Origin: Nitrospirota bacterium
Lineage (GTDB): Bacteria > Nitrospinota_A > UBA7883 > JACRGQ01
Direction: 5' to 3'
Length of the DNA: 64,000 nucleotides
Assembly (NCBI GenBank): GCA_024275955.1
Contig: JAJRYD010000031.1
Location: forward strand, 31,150 to 95,149
Position 1 is the stretch's first letter. Each line of letters begins with the position of its first letter. The notes below the pieces were generated by a model, which worked only from the letters and a program-made list of their open reading frames with translations, was not told the DNA's origin and ran no database searches. Below, piece by piece: positions 49,702 through 58,744 of this stretch. Made by a program: the position numbers and the translations under genes.

Positions 49702-49947
49702 ATGAGGGTAAGTAATCATGCTTTCAGTCGAATGGAAGAGAGGCATATTGATGACACAGTAGCCAGAATAATGGAAATGGTTGTTCCGGCAAAATACCTG
49801 AACCATAGCTATCATCTTTTCTTGAATAGAAAAAATGCAAGAAAGATTGCGAGCTTTCTTCGCAAAGCTGCAAATAAAGTCGAAAGGCTTTCTGGTGTGC
49901 AATTAGTTGTAGACGACAGCGGGATCAACCCTTATTACTGCGTATAG
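49702..49947 (+). CDS. DUF4258-like small protein
   Basis: An 81-residue protein starting NHAFSRMEERHIDD, the pattern of DUF4258 (related to toxin-like RNA-acting folds such as BrnT). His, Arg and Glu residues cluster in the first 20 positions, with FLNRKNARKIASFLRK and VQLVVDDSG later. It begins at the last base of the previous gene, without a gap, so the two are translated together. It may be a small RNase or toxin, but the match is partial. Confidence 0.55.
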   Translation: MRVSNHAFSRMEERHIDDTVARIMEMVVPAKYLNHSYHLFLNRKNARKIASFLRKAANKVERLSGVQLVVDDSGINPYYCV

Positions 49948-49961
49948 GAGAAGGTAAAAAA

Positions 49962-50267
49962 ATGTCAACCCCTAAAGAGAGTGAAATTATACCCAAGCTA
50001 CTTTCCCTGTTAAGTAATTCACCAAGTGGAATGCCTCCCGTTCAAGAAGTTTATAAAAATCTAGCAGAAAAATTTCCAGAATTAACGTTGGAAGAAAAAA
50101 ATATATCATATAGAAATAGCAAAAGTAAGTTTGCCAATCAGGTACAGTTTGCTAGGTTGCGTTGTGTCGATGCTGGGTTAATCTTTCGCCCAATGGAAGC
50201 AGGTCCTGCGCCTCATGGGTTTTGGAAAATAACTGAAAAAGGTAAAGAGTCCTTAAAAGAAGCTTAA
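49962..50267 (+). CDS. Stand-alone Mrr_N-like winged-helix protein
   Basis: A 101-residue protein with the N-terminal winged-helix layout of Mrr restriction enzymes: IIPKLLSLLSNSP, LTLEEKN, KFANQVQFARLRCVDAGLI and WKITEKGKESL. In Mrr this domain senses DNA and is followed by a nuclease domain; no nuclease is present here. It starts 15 bases after the DUF4258-like gene with its own AGGAG site. By itself it may bind DNA as a regulator or adaptor. Confidence 0.65.
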   Translation: MSTPKESEIIPKLLSLLSNSPSGMPPVQEVYKNLAEKFPELTLEEKNISYRNSKSKFANQVQFARLRCVDAGLIFRPMEAGPAPHGFWKITEKGKESLKEA

Positions 50268-50403
50268 AAATCACATCACCAACGGCGGGAAGGCAAGCCT
50301 TGATTTGAGTTTTAGCTGAATCTTTGTAGCTTCATCGCACGAAACATCCCATCTCTAAAGTTTTCGTGGTTGTCAGATAGGAATCCCACCAAAGGTTTTT
50401 TGG

Positions 50404-51327
50404 TTACTCTCCGTAAACTTCGGAGAGTATTTCTCCGGCGCCAAGCTCCAGCAATTTTTCGGCAAGCTGTATGCCTAGCTGTTCGCACTCTGTAGCTTTG
50501 CCGGTAATCTTTTCTCTTATTATCGTTCTCCCTTCAATGTCGGCGACTAAGCCCTCAAGCGTAAGTATGTCCCGTTCAAGTGTGCCGTACGCCGCTATCG
50601 GCACTTGGCACCCGCCTTCGAGCTTTCTCAAAAAAGAGCGCTCCGCGAATACGCAAACGGCGGTCGGCTGGTGGTGCAGTTTTCGCGCCACAGCTTCCAC
50701 TTTGTCGTCGTTTATCCTTGTTTCAATCCCTAGCGCTCCTTGCGCGACGGCAGGAAGGATTATCGATTTAGAAAGGGTTTCGGTTATGCGGTCTTCGTAT
50801 CCCATCCGTATCATTCCAGCGGCGGCGAGGATTATCCCGTCCATATTTTCGCTGTCGAGTTTTTTAAGCCTTGTCTGCACGTTGCCGCGTATATCTACTA
50901 TGTTAAGGTCCGGCCTTACTTTTTTTAGCTGAGAGCGTCTTCTAAGAGAGCTGGTGCCTATCTTGGCGCCTTGCGGAAGATTTTTAAACATCACATTGCG
51001 GCTGACAATAACGTCGCCGGGGTCTTCGCGTTCGGTGATGACATCTACTTTTAATCCTTCAGGAACTTCTGTCGGCACATCTTTCATGCTGTGTACGGCG
51101 AGGTCGGTTTCGTTTCTAAGGAGCGATTCTTCTATCTCTTTCGTAAAAAGCCCTTTGCCGCCGACCTTCGCCAAAGGGACATCGAGTATTTTGTCGCCGG
51201 TTGTTTTTATCTTTATAATCTCTACCGCCTCTACCTCGTCCATCTCAAGCAGTCTTGCTTTTGTCCATTCCGCCTGCCATAGCGCGAGCGGAGATGAACG
51301 GGTGCCGATTTTAAGTTTGAGACCCAT
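50404..51327 (-). CDS. hemC: Hydroxymethylbilane synthase
   Basis: A 307-residue enzyme that builds hydroxymethylbilane from four porphobilinogens. TRSSPLALWQAE near residue 9, HSMKDVPTE near residue 80, GTSSLRRRSQL and DIRGNVQTRLKKL are standard; the cofactor cysteine is in LEGGCQVPIAAY near residue 235. It follows hemA by 8 bases. Confidence 0.95.
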   Translation of the reverse strand: MGLKLKIGTRSSPLALWQAEWTKARLLEMDEVEAVEIIKIKTTGDKILDVPLAKVGGKGLFTKEIEESLLRNETDLAVHSMKDVPTEVPEGLKVDVITEREDPGDVIVSRNVMFKNLPQGAKIGTSSLRRRSQLKKVRPDLNIVDIRGNVQTRLKKLDSENMDGIILAAAGMIRMGYEDRITETLSKSIILPAVAQGALGIETRINDDKVEAVARKLHHQPTAVCVFAERSFLRKLEGGCQVPIAAYGTLERDILTLEGLVADIEGRTIIREKITGKATECEQLGIQLAEKLLELGAGEILSEVYGE

Positions 51328-51335
51328 TATGATAT

Positions 51336-52610
51336 TTAATCTAGGTTGAAGAGTTCTTTCATGAACTCTGCGATGGAGCGGTTGTGCCGTTCTTTTTGTT
51401 CGTAGCTTGCGTTTCTTTTTAGGTGTAGTGTCGGGTCGTGCAGTAGTCTGTTTACGATTGACGATGCCATAGCCTCCACCGCTTCCGTCTGTTTTTCATC
51501 GAGGTTCATTTTTGGAAGCGATTTTTCGAGAACTTTTCTTTTTATATCTTCGGCCTTGTTGCGTATCGCCACTATGGTCGGCTCTACTTCCAGCCTCTCC
51601 AGCCACGAAACAAAGCTGTTAACTTCTATCTTTATTATCTCTCTAGCCTTTTCCGCTTCGGATTCGCGTTCGGCGAGATTGGCGTTTACCACGTTTTGCA
51701 TATCGTCTATATCGTATAGAAAGACATCCTGCATATCGTTTATCGACGGCTCGATGTCGCGCGGCACGGCGATGTCGATAAAGAAGATAGGTTTACCGTT
51801 TCTAGCCTTTATAGCCCTTTCTACCGCCTCTTGCTTTATTACATAGTGCGGCGCGGCGGTGGAGCTTATTACTATGTCGGCCTTTTCCAATTCGCCCACG
51901 AATTTGTCGTAATTTATAGCCGATCCGCCAAGCTCTCTTGCCAGCTTGGCGGCACGGTCGTAACTGCGGTTGGAGACTAGAATTGTTTTCACACCTTGCG
52001 ATACAAGGTGCTTGCCGGCTAGCTCTATCATCTCCCCGGCTCCTATAAGAAGCACCACCCGGCCATCGAGATGTCCAAAAATTTTTGTGGCAAGCTCTAC
52101 GGCGGCAAAAGATATCGAGACAGCCTTTTCGGCTATCCCTGTTTCCGTTCTTATTTTTTTAGCTACGCTAAACGCCTTTTCGAAAAGCTGGTTTAGTATT
52201 TTGCCTGTGGCACGCAGTGATTTGGCCGATTGGTACGCCTCTTTTACCTGTCCTAGTATCTGCGGTTCGCCTATCACCATAGAATCTAGCGATGAGGAGA
52301 CCTCGAAGAGGTGCTTTACGGCGTTGTCGAGTTCGTACGAGTAGAAATATTTTTCGAGGGTGCCGTCTTCTATCTCGTGATAGCGGTAGAGGAAGTTCTT
52401 CAAGGCTGTAAACCCATCGCCTATATTGTCTACATCGGCATATATCTCTACCCTGTTGCAGGTAGAGAGGATAACCTTTTCGCCTATCCCTGATTCACGC
52501 GCGAAAACCTGCTCCGCGGCGCTATGAAGCTCCTTTTCGTCGAAGGCGAGTTTTTCCCGTATTTCTACAGGTGCCGACTTGTGATTTATACCCAATACTA
52601 TCAATGCCAT
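51336..52610 (-). CDS. hemA: Glutamyl-tRNA reductase
   Basis: A 424-residue enzyme of the C5 haem pathway that reduces Glu-tRNA. The catalytic Cys is in LSTCNRVEIYA near residue 50, NADPH-binding domain GAGEMIELAGKHL is near residue 191, and the C-terminal dimer helix region (about 320-420) is present. hemC follows directly. The pair is expected to be co-regulated. Confidence 0.95.
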   Translation of the reverse strand: MALIVLGINHKSAPVEIREKLAFDEKELHSAAEQVFARESGIGEKVILSTCNRVEIYADVDNIGDGFTALKNFLYRYHEIEDGTLEKYFYSYELDNAVKHLFEVSSSLDSMVIGEPQILGQVKEAYQSAKSLRATGKILNQLFEKAFSVAKKIRTETGIAEKAVSISFAAVELATKIFGHLDGRVVLLIGAGEMIELAGKHLVSQGVKTILVSNRSYDRAAKLARELGGSAINYDKFVGELEKADIVISSTAAPHYVIKQEAVERAIKARNGKPIFFIDIAVPRDIEPSINDMQDVFLYDIDDMQNVVNANLAERESEAEKAREIIKIEVNSFVSWLERLEVEPTIVAIRNKAEDIKRKVLEKSLPKMNLDEKQTEAVEAMASSIVNRLLHDPTLHLKRNASYEQKERHNRSIAEFMKELFNLD

Positions 52611-52753
52611 AACTCGGTAAGCCTACCATTTCAGATAGCGGTAGGCAAGGCTCCCTTTAAGGCATATACCACTTACGCAGGCGGAGCAGTTTGCTTTAGC
52701 CTTTACTGCCAGTTTTTTCATCGCACTAGAGGTTTTTAAGGGTAGGAAGATGA

Positions 52754-53005
52754 TTAATCGTTCTCGATTTTTATCCATATTTCGCCCTCTTGCCTGTAGA
52801 AGCCGGCGAACTCTAGCTTACTTTTAGCGACCACTTTCTTTGCCAAAGGGAGCAGGCTTTCGTCGAACCGCAGTACCATCCGGCAGGAAGAGCCTATCTT
52901 TCTTGGTTTAAGTATAGGGCGGAACTTTATCCCCGCATCTCGAAAGCAATCTTCCGCGTTAAGTGTTTCGTAGGTGGTTTTAAAAGCGGCTATGCACTGC
53001 TTCAT
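52754..53005 (-). CDS. DUF3343 protein
   Basis: An 83-residue protein (start ATG 53005, overlapping the stop of the cysteine desulfurase by 4 bases). It reads CIAAFKTTYETLNAEDCFRD, then FRPILKPRKIGSSCRMVLRF and IWIKIEND, the usual DUF3343 layout with one cysteine near the middle. DUF3343 often lies beside selenium-related or TIGR01977 cysteine desulfurase genes, as here. It probably hands over sulfur or selenium, but its role is unknown. Confidence 0.8.
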   Translation of the reverse strand: MKQCIAAFKTTYETLNAEDCFRDAGIKFRPILKPRKIGSSCRMVLRFDESLLPLAKKVVAKSKLEFAGFYRQEGEIWIKIEND

Positions 53006-54165
53006 CTTTTTTCTTTGCTTTTCTTCTCTGCGATTTCTGTTATCGCTTTTACAAATAAGTTTATTTCGGTGATGGTGGTTTTGTACCCGGGTGCGAAGCG
53101 CACTCCTCCTTCTGGGTATGTTCCTATTTCCCGGTGTGCCGACGGCGCGCAGTGCAGGCCTACCCTGCATGCTATGCCGTACTTTCTGTCCAGCATATCT
53201 CCCAGTTCGGAGGGGTCGATCCCTTCTATGTTAAAGAGAAAAAGCGGTATCCGGTTTTCCTTTTTTTTGGGGCGGTAGATTTTTATCTTCTCAATTTTAG
53301 AAAGTGCTCTGCATGTTTTTTCGGTAAGCTTTGTTTTTGCTTTTAGTATTTCCATTCTGCCTATTTTTTGTATCTCCCTTATGCCTGCGTCCAGTCCGGC
53401 TATTCCGCCAAGGTTCATAGAGCCTGCCTCCAGCCTGTCGGGATAATCGGCCGGCATTTTTGTTCCTTCGCTAACGCTTCCTGTTCCTCCGCTTATTGTC
53501 GGCTTTAGCCCGCAGTTTTTTGAAAGAGCAAGTATGCCTATACCGGCGGGGCCTAGAAGCCCTTTGTGGGCTGTTACGCACAGCATATCTATATTCATTT
53601 TCTTCATATCTATTTTTACCAGTCCCGCCGTCTGGGCCGCGTCTACTATTAGCGCCAGCTTTAGCTTTTTGGCTATTCGGCCTATTTTTTTCAAAGGGTA
53701 TAAAAGCCCGTCCACGTTGCTTGCGTGGTTCACTATTACCGCTTTTGTTTTTTTGTTCATCACTTTTTGGAAAAGTTTTTCCGTTAGCGGCTGGTCTTCG
53801 TTCCATGCCAGCTCTGTCGAATTTATTCCAAAGCTGTCGAGCGCTCTTGTTACGGCGTTATGTTGCCGTCCCGTGGAGATAATATGGTCGCCTTTTTTTA
53901 AAAACCCGTTTATGGCGACATTGATGGAGTATGTGCCGCCGGGCGTGTATATAAGCCTCGACGCGTCTTCCAGCCCGAAAAAGGCGGCCGCTCTTTTCCT
54001 GCAATCGTATACAAATCTATCTGCGGTGTGCGCCATCTGGTATCCGCTTCTGCCCGGACTCGCGGTTATTTTCCGCAGTGCTGTTTCTACAGCTTTTAAT
54101 ACAGCTTTTGGCTTCGGCTCGCTTGTGGCGGCGTTATCTAGGTAGATAGTTTTCTTTTGTTTCAT
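53002..54165 (-). CDS. Cysteine desulfurase, TIGR01977 type
   Basis: A 387-residue PLP enzyme of the class V aminotransferase fold (SufS/NifS relatives). The PLP lysine is in VTAHKGLLGPAGIG near residue 208. LDNAATSEPKPKAV near the start and the cysteine in GLHCAPSAH near residue 345 are present. It has the GTGS block used by the EF2568-like group, whose members sit in selenium-dependent molybdenum-hydroxylase loci. It overlaps ribF by 32 bases and DUF3343 by 4. Confidence 0.85.
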   Translation of the reverse strand: MKQKKTIYLDNAATSEPKPKAVLKAVETALRKITASPGRSGYQMAHTADRFVYDCRKRAAAFFGLEDASRLIYTPGGTYSINVAINGFLKKGDHIISTGRQHNAVTRALDSFGINSTELAWNEDQPLTEKLFQKVMNKKTKAVIVNHASNVDGLLYPLKKIGRIAKKLKLALIVDAAQTAGLVKIDMKKMNIDMLCVTAHKGLLGPAGIGILALSKNCGLKPTISGGTGSVSEGTKMPADYPDRLEAGSMNLGGIAGLDAGIREIQKIGRMEILKAKTKLTEKTCRALSKIEKIKIYRPKKKENRIPLFLFNIEGIDPSELGDMLDRKYGIACRVGLHCAPSAHREIGTYPEGGVRFAPGYKTTITEINLFVKAITEIAEKKSKEKR

Positions 54166-55081
54166 CTTTCAGCACTCTCACTATTTTTGCGCAGTCGGTT
54201 TTTATCTGTTCTTCCAGTTCCTTCGGCGAGTCAAACCTTTTTGTATCCCGCATCTTTTTTATGAAAAAAACTTCGATATCGTCTCCGGTTATCTCTTTAT
54301 GAAACCCCAGTATATGGGTTTCTATTCCGGGTATATCTACATCGAACGTCGGTATTACCCCTATATGCGTCGCGGAGTCGTACAGCTTTTTGTTCCAGCA
54401 TGTTTTGGTCGCGTATATTCCTGCTTCTGGAACAATCTCCTGCATCTCGCCGAGGTTGGCTGTAGGAAAGTGAAGAGTTTTGCCGCGTCCGGCGCCTTTT
54501 ATCACCTTGCCGCGGAGAGAGTGGTATCTTAAAAGCATATCGGCCGCTTTGGCCACGTCGCCGCCCGCGATTGATTTTCTTATTCCGCTACTGCGGACAG
54601 GTTCGCCGTTTTTCATTACCTCTTTAATTTCAAAAACGCCGAACGACATCAGTTCTCCTTCTTTGGTGAGGCTTTTTACGTTGCCGCTACGCCCGGAGCC
54701 GAAAGAAAAATCGTGTCCTACATACAGCTCTTTTAATTTAAGAGGATGAAGTACATCTTCTACGAAAGCTCTTGGCCCTTTATTGGCAAACTCAAGAGTA
54801 AAAGGGATGGTAAGCATGCCGTCAAGGCGACATTCTTTTACTATAGCCTCCTTTTTTTCCGGCGATGTGAGCCGAAGAAGCCCTCTAGAGGGGTATAGCA
54901 CCGATGATGGATGCGGCTCGAAAGTTATAAGAAGCGAGTGGCACCGCAGTTCCTTCGCACGTTCCTTTACCGCAGAAACTATATGCCGATGGCCTATATG
55001 CAGGCCGTCGAAGTTGCCTATCGTGGCGACAGAGTGAAGAAACTCTTCTTTAAAATCTTCTACATTATTTCCGGTTTTCAT
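54134..55081 (-). CDS. ribF: Riboflavin kinase/FAD synthetase
   Basis: A 315-residue bifunctional enzyme making FMN and FAD. The N-terminal FAD synthetase domain has IGNFDGLHIGHR near residue 21 and RSSGIRKSI near residue 160; the C-terminal kinase domain has GRGKTLHFPTANL. Full length is typical. It may supply flavin to redox enzymes of the region. Its end overlaps the cysteine desulfurase gene. Confidence 0.95.
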   Translation of the reverse strand: MKTGNNVEDFKEEFLHSVATIGNFDGLHIGHRHIVSAVKERAKELRCHSLLITFEPHPSSVLYPSRGLLRLTSPEKKEAIVKECRLDGMLTIPFTLEFANKGPRAFVEDVLHPLKLKELYVGHDFSFGSGRSGNVKSLTKEGELMSFGVFEIKEVMKNGEPVRSSGIRKSIAGGDVAKAADMLLRYHSLRGKVIKGAGRGKTLHFPTANLGEMQEIVPEAGIYATKTCWNKKLYDSATHIGVIPTFDVDIPGIETHILGFHKEITGDDIEVFFIKKMRDTKRFDSPKELEEQIKTDCAKIVRVLKDETKENYLPR

Positions 55082-55101
55082 AATTTCTAAGCCTAATGCT
55101 G

Positions 55102-56445
55102 TCAGTCAACTTTTACTGAAACTGTTTTTTCGTGCGTAATTATCACTTTTCCCGGCTTGGCACCTTTTGGTTTCTTCACATTCTTAATACAGGTGTAAAC
55201 AACGGTGCCTTTTTTATCTTTTGCCCTTGACGAGTATTTTAAAGCAATTTTCGCCGTTTCCATAATCGCTTCGAAACCTATATTTTTTTTACCGCCGGTT
55301 TTCAGCACCGTGTGGGAGCCGGGAAAACCACTTATATGAAACCAGAGGTCGTTGCCTCTGCTTTTTCGCACCAGCTCGTCGTTTTCTATGTTGTTTCTCC
55401 CCACAAGCACCTCGTACCCCTGGCTTATAAAGAACTGCCGGAACTGTTTTTTCTCCATTTTCGCTTTTGTCTGTGTTGGAGCTTGCCGGTTTTTTATTTC
55501 GGGTAGCGGCAGTTCCGCCATTTCGTCCATAGAGACCGCTTCCCGCGCCTTTTCGATTCGGCTTAAGAGTATGTTCTCCTTTTTATCCGTTTCCTTAAGA
55601 GAGTCTTCCAGCTTTTTTACCCCCAGCCTGTATTTGCGGTGGTTTTTGTAAAGCTGTTTTATGTTTTCTGATGGAGAGAGTTTTGGCGAAATGGGAATTA
55701 CAGTATCTTCGCCGGTTTCTAGGCTTGGGAGCGTTATCGTTTCCGCGCCTCTTGGTATTTTCTGGAAAAAGGCACTGCATATATCACCAAATTTTTTATA
55801 GTCTGCAAAGCCCAGCAGTTTTTCTTTTTCCCTCTCTAAAGTTTTTTTAAGTTTAGCTAATCTTTTTAGCTCTTTTTTTGTTCCAGAGAGCGCTTCCCGC
55901 TTTGCTTTTTCCAAGATAGTTTTGGCGAACCTCTTTTCAATATCTGCCGATGAAGCTGTAACAGCTTCTTCCGCCCCCTCTTTGGATGGAGCGACCGGGC
56001 TGAAGATATCGCCGGTTCTTAAAGCTGGGTTGTGAGTAAACCCTGAATTGCCAAGAATCTTGTTTTCATGGTTGGTCAATAAAAAACCGCCGCTACCGAA
56101 AAACCGGCAGTAAAGCTTTAGGCCGGATGGCACGAATATAAGAGTTGCCATCCGGTCGTTTGGTTTTTTTTCAATAACCTCAAGCCTTTGCCCGAGAAGA
56201 TGCTTCCTTAAAAGCCCCGCAAAGGCCGGCAATGCTTTTGGGAAATCGGCCCTGTTTTTTGTAAGGAAGATGGAAGCAGGCTCCCTGTCGCAGTTTATTA
56301 AAAGAAAAAGCCCTCTCTCGCCTTCACGGAACGATAGCCAGAGTTCCCTCTCAGCAGTTTGATATATTTTGGCGATTCTGCCGCCGCTTTTTAGCTCGTT
56401 TATTTCGGCTATTACCGACGAGAGTTCCGCGCTTGATATTGTCAA
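55102..56445 (-). CDS. rqcH: NFACT protein (RqcH/Rqc2-like)
   Basis: A 447-residue protein of the NFACT family: an N-terminal NFACT-N domain, a long coiled coil (about 170-320) and a C-terminal NFACT-R/DUF814 domain with GYEVLVGRNNIENDELV and RGNDLWFHISGFPGSHTV. It starts at TTG. Family members bind stalled 50S subunits and add alanine tails. It is shorter than typical Firmicutes forms (~570), mostly in the middle helix-hairpin-helix part, so activity may be reduced. Confidence 0.82.
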   Translation of the reverse strand: MTISSAELSSVIAEINELKSGGRIAKIYQTAERELWLSFREGERGLFLLINCDREPASIFLTKNRADFPKALPAFAGLLRKHLLGQRLEVIEKKPNDRMATLIFVPSGLKLYCRFFGSGGFLLTNHENKILGNSGFTHNPALRTGDIFSPVAPSKEGAEEAVTASSADIEKRFAKTILEKAKREALSGTKKELKRLAKLKKTLEREKEKLLGFADYKKFGDICSAFFQKIPRGAETITLPSLETGEDTVIPISPKLSPSENIKQLYKNHRKYRLGVKKLEDSLKETDKKENILLSRIEKAREAVSMDEMAELPLPEIKNRQAPTQTKAKMEKKQFRQFFISQGYEVLVGRNNIENDELVRKSRGNDLWFHISGFPGSHTVLKTGGKKNIGFEAIMETAKIALKYSSRAKDKKGTVVYTCIKNVKKPKGAKPGKVIITHEKTVSVKVD

Positions 56446-56469
56446 AGCCGATCCTTTTTTCGCGGGGCT

Positions 56470-57723
56470 TTAAGGCTCTTTGTCCGGTACAAATTTGTCT
56501 ATTACCGCCGCGCCCACCGAGTCTCCCCAGACATTTAGCGATGTTCTCATTCTGTCAAGAAACCAGTCTACAGAAAGAAGCAGAGATATCCCTTCCAAAG
56601 GAAGGCCGACAGCCTGTAGGACTATAACCATAGTTACCAGCCCCGCTTCTGGAATGCCTGCCGCGCCTATAGCGGCCAGAGTAGCGGTGATGAATATTAT
56701 CGTCTGCTGTCCTACTCCCATATCTATACCGTAGGCCTGAGCGATGAACATTACCGCCGCCGCCTCGTACAGTGCCGTGCCGTCCATGTTTACCGTGCTT
56801 CCAAGAGGTAAAACAAAGCGGACAGATTTTTCGCTAACGCCGCTTTCCTTGGCGCATTCCATAGTTACAGGCAGAGTGGCAGAGGAACTAGCTGTGCCGA
56901 ACGCCGTTAGGAGCGCGCGGAACATGCCGAGATAGTAGGCAAGGCCGCGTCTTGTAATGAGGTAAAGAATAAGCGAGAGGAATATAAAATGAAGGCCAAG
57001 CCCGCTGATTACCGTTACAACATGCCAGCCGACAGCTTTTAGTTCCATAAAAAAAGCGTCGCCGCCGCCGGCTTTGCCGAGGCGCGAGGCGATGAGGCCG
57101 AAAATGCCGATAGGGGCGAAGTACATTATCCATGTCACTATCCGCATCATCGCGTGGTTGAGGCTGTCGAAAAACTGCTTGAGAGCTTTCCCCTCTTCGC
57201 CGAGCATATTTATGGCGATTGCGAGCAGTATCGAAAAGAAGATTATCGGCAAAAGCTGTCCTTGTGCCGCCGAGTGGATGAGGTTTGGCGATACCAGCGA
57301 AAGTATTATGTCGGACGCGCCGGTATCTTTTTTAGACGCTACTTTTTCTATTACCTCTCCGCCCTCGAAGTTTAGCCCTGCGCCTGGCTGAATGACGTTG
57401 ACTACAAGCAGACCGAGCAGAACAGCCACAGCGGTGGTAGAGATGTAATAGAGGAGGGTAGCCCCGCCGAGCTTTCTCGCTTTTGCCGTATTGCCCATAG
57501 AGGCGACGCCGGATATTACCGCCGATACTATAAGAGGAACTATCGTCATTTTAAGAGCGTTGAGGAAAAGCTTTCCGAGCCACTCCACCTTTACCATCGT
57601 CTCGCCCCAAAACCATCCGCATACCCCGCCCATTACAACGCCGAGTACTATAAAGCCAAGAAGCAGTAGAGTAGATTTGAATTCGGGGTTGTTGTAGGGG
57701 TCTGTTTTAGTATTGCTTTCCAT
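56470..57723 (-). CDS. Dicarboxylate/amino acid:cation symporter
   Basis: A 417-residue membrane transporter of the DAACS family (GltP/DctA relatives). It has about eight membrane helices and a reentrant loop with GTASSSATLPVTMECA near residue 275, and the TM7 NMDGTALYEAAAVMFIAQA near residue 309, both conserved sodium/substrate sites. The C-terminal helix has AAGIPEAGLVTMVIVLQ. The substrate could be glutamate, aspartate or C4-dicarboxylate. It is not in an operon with a sensor. Confidence 0.92.
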   Translation of the reverse strand: MESNTKTDPYNNPEFKSTLLLLGFIVLGVVMGGVCGWFWGETMVKVEWLGKLFLNALKMTIVPLIVSAVISGVASMGNTAKARKLGGATLLYYISTTAVAVLLGLLVVNVIQPGAGLNFEGGEVIEKVASKKDTGASDIILSLVSPNLIHSAAQGQLLPIIFFSILLAIAINMLGEEGKALKQFFDSLNHAMMRIVTWIMYFAPIGIFGLIASRLGKAGGGDAFFMELKAVGWHVVTVISGLGLHFIFLSLILYLITRRGLAYYLGMFRALLTAFGTASSSATLPVTMECAKESGVSEKSVRFVLPLGSTVNMDGTALYEAAAVMFIAQAYGIDMGVGQQTIIFITATLAAIGAAGIPEAGLVTMVIVLQAVGLPLEGISLLLSVDWFLDRMRTSLNVWGDSVGAAVIDKFVPDKEP

Positions 57724-57729
57724 ATTGAA

Positions 57730-58653
57730 TTAGTTTGCGCCTTTCATCAGGTTCATTATATGTTTAATTCTTTTAGTTGTGTCGTGTAGCGATTTATTCA
57801 TTCTAAATATTTTCCCAAAAAACTGTAGCGCCGCTTTGTGCTTGCCGATTTCCTGTAGCGACACCCCAAGCTGGTAGTAGAACTCGAGTTTTTCACTCTT
57901 GTTTTTGGTTTTGTTTTTACCTGCCTGCAGGGTGACGACGGCGTTTTTGTAGTCTTTTAAATTTCTGTGGCATATTCCTAAAAGCAGGGTCGATTTTATT
58001 CCGACGGCTGGGTCGTCTTTTACAAGAGTCAGTTTTGCTACCGCCTCTCGGAACTTTCCACTTTTAAAAAGTTTTTCTCCCTGCGAATAGCTTTTATCTT
58101 CCGCATGTTTTTCGTCTTCGTTTTCGCTGAATTCTATCTCGTCGATAATGCTAGCGAGGTCGTTATCGGTATCGTCATCTAAAGCTTCTTCGGTATACGC
58201 CGCGGCAGGCATAGAAGCTGTATCTTCGTAGACCTTGTTCTCTTCCAGCATTTTCATTATTTCCAAGACAGAGTCCTCTTCGCCGGAAAAAAATTTCTTC
58301 AGCTCGGTTACGATTACCGTTCCAGACTCCGGCCCTGTCAGGAAATAATGGGAAAGTTTGAGCTTTCTTAGTTCTATTTCGAGACTAATCTCTAAACTTT
58401 CCGTAAGTATGAAAATGCAGGAGTCCTTAAGCTCTTCAGCCCTAACCATACCTTCTAGGAACTTGGCTTTGGCGCCATCGTTACTGCCGTGAATATCGGT
58501 AACTATAACGCTAGGCTTTTCTTCCCTTGCTCTTTTCAGCGCGTCGCCGCTGGCGGCCGATGTGGTGTTGAAACCCTCGTTTTCAAGCAGTTGTTTAAGG
58601 CCGATTTCTTTGGTGAATTCGTCCTCAACTATAAGTACAGATTCTTTACTCAT
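57730..58653 (-). CDS. Response regulator-like domain with TPR repeats
   Basis: A 307-residue protein; I use the ATG at 58653, which starts the receiver (SKESVLIVEDEFTKEI). The receiver is atypical: the phospho-Asp may be in VIVTDIHGSNDG near residue 50. Next comes an acidic linker (DDDTDNDLASIIDEIEF) and then about three TPR repeats (about 180-300). It is divergent from standard regulators. It lies next to the Ser/Thr kinase gene on the same strand with a 90-base gap, which suggests a shared pathway. Confidence 0.7.
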   Translation of the reverse strand: MSKESVLIVEDEFTKEIGLKQLLENEGFNTTSAASGDALKRAREEKPSVIVTDIHGSNDGAKAKFLEGMVRAEELKDSCIFILTESLEISLEIELRKLKLSHYFLTGPESGTVIVTELKKFFSGEEDSVLEIMKMLEENKVYEDTASMPAAAYTEEALDDDTDNDLASIIDEIEFSENEDEKHAEDKSYSQGEKLFKSGKFREAVAKLTLVKDDPAVGIKSTLLLGICHRNLKDYKNAVVTLQAGKNKTKNKSEKLEFYYQLGVSLQEIGKHKAALQFFGKIFRMNKSLHDTTKRIKHIMNLMKGAN

Positions 58654-58744
58654 CCGCCCTATACTATCGCCATAGTTTAATGATTTCATAGTGTGGAAAT
58701 TTTAGAGACCAAGCTAAAAGAGTGTGGAAAGTTAGCTGTTTGGG

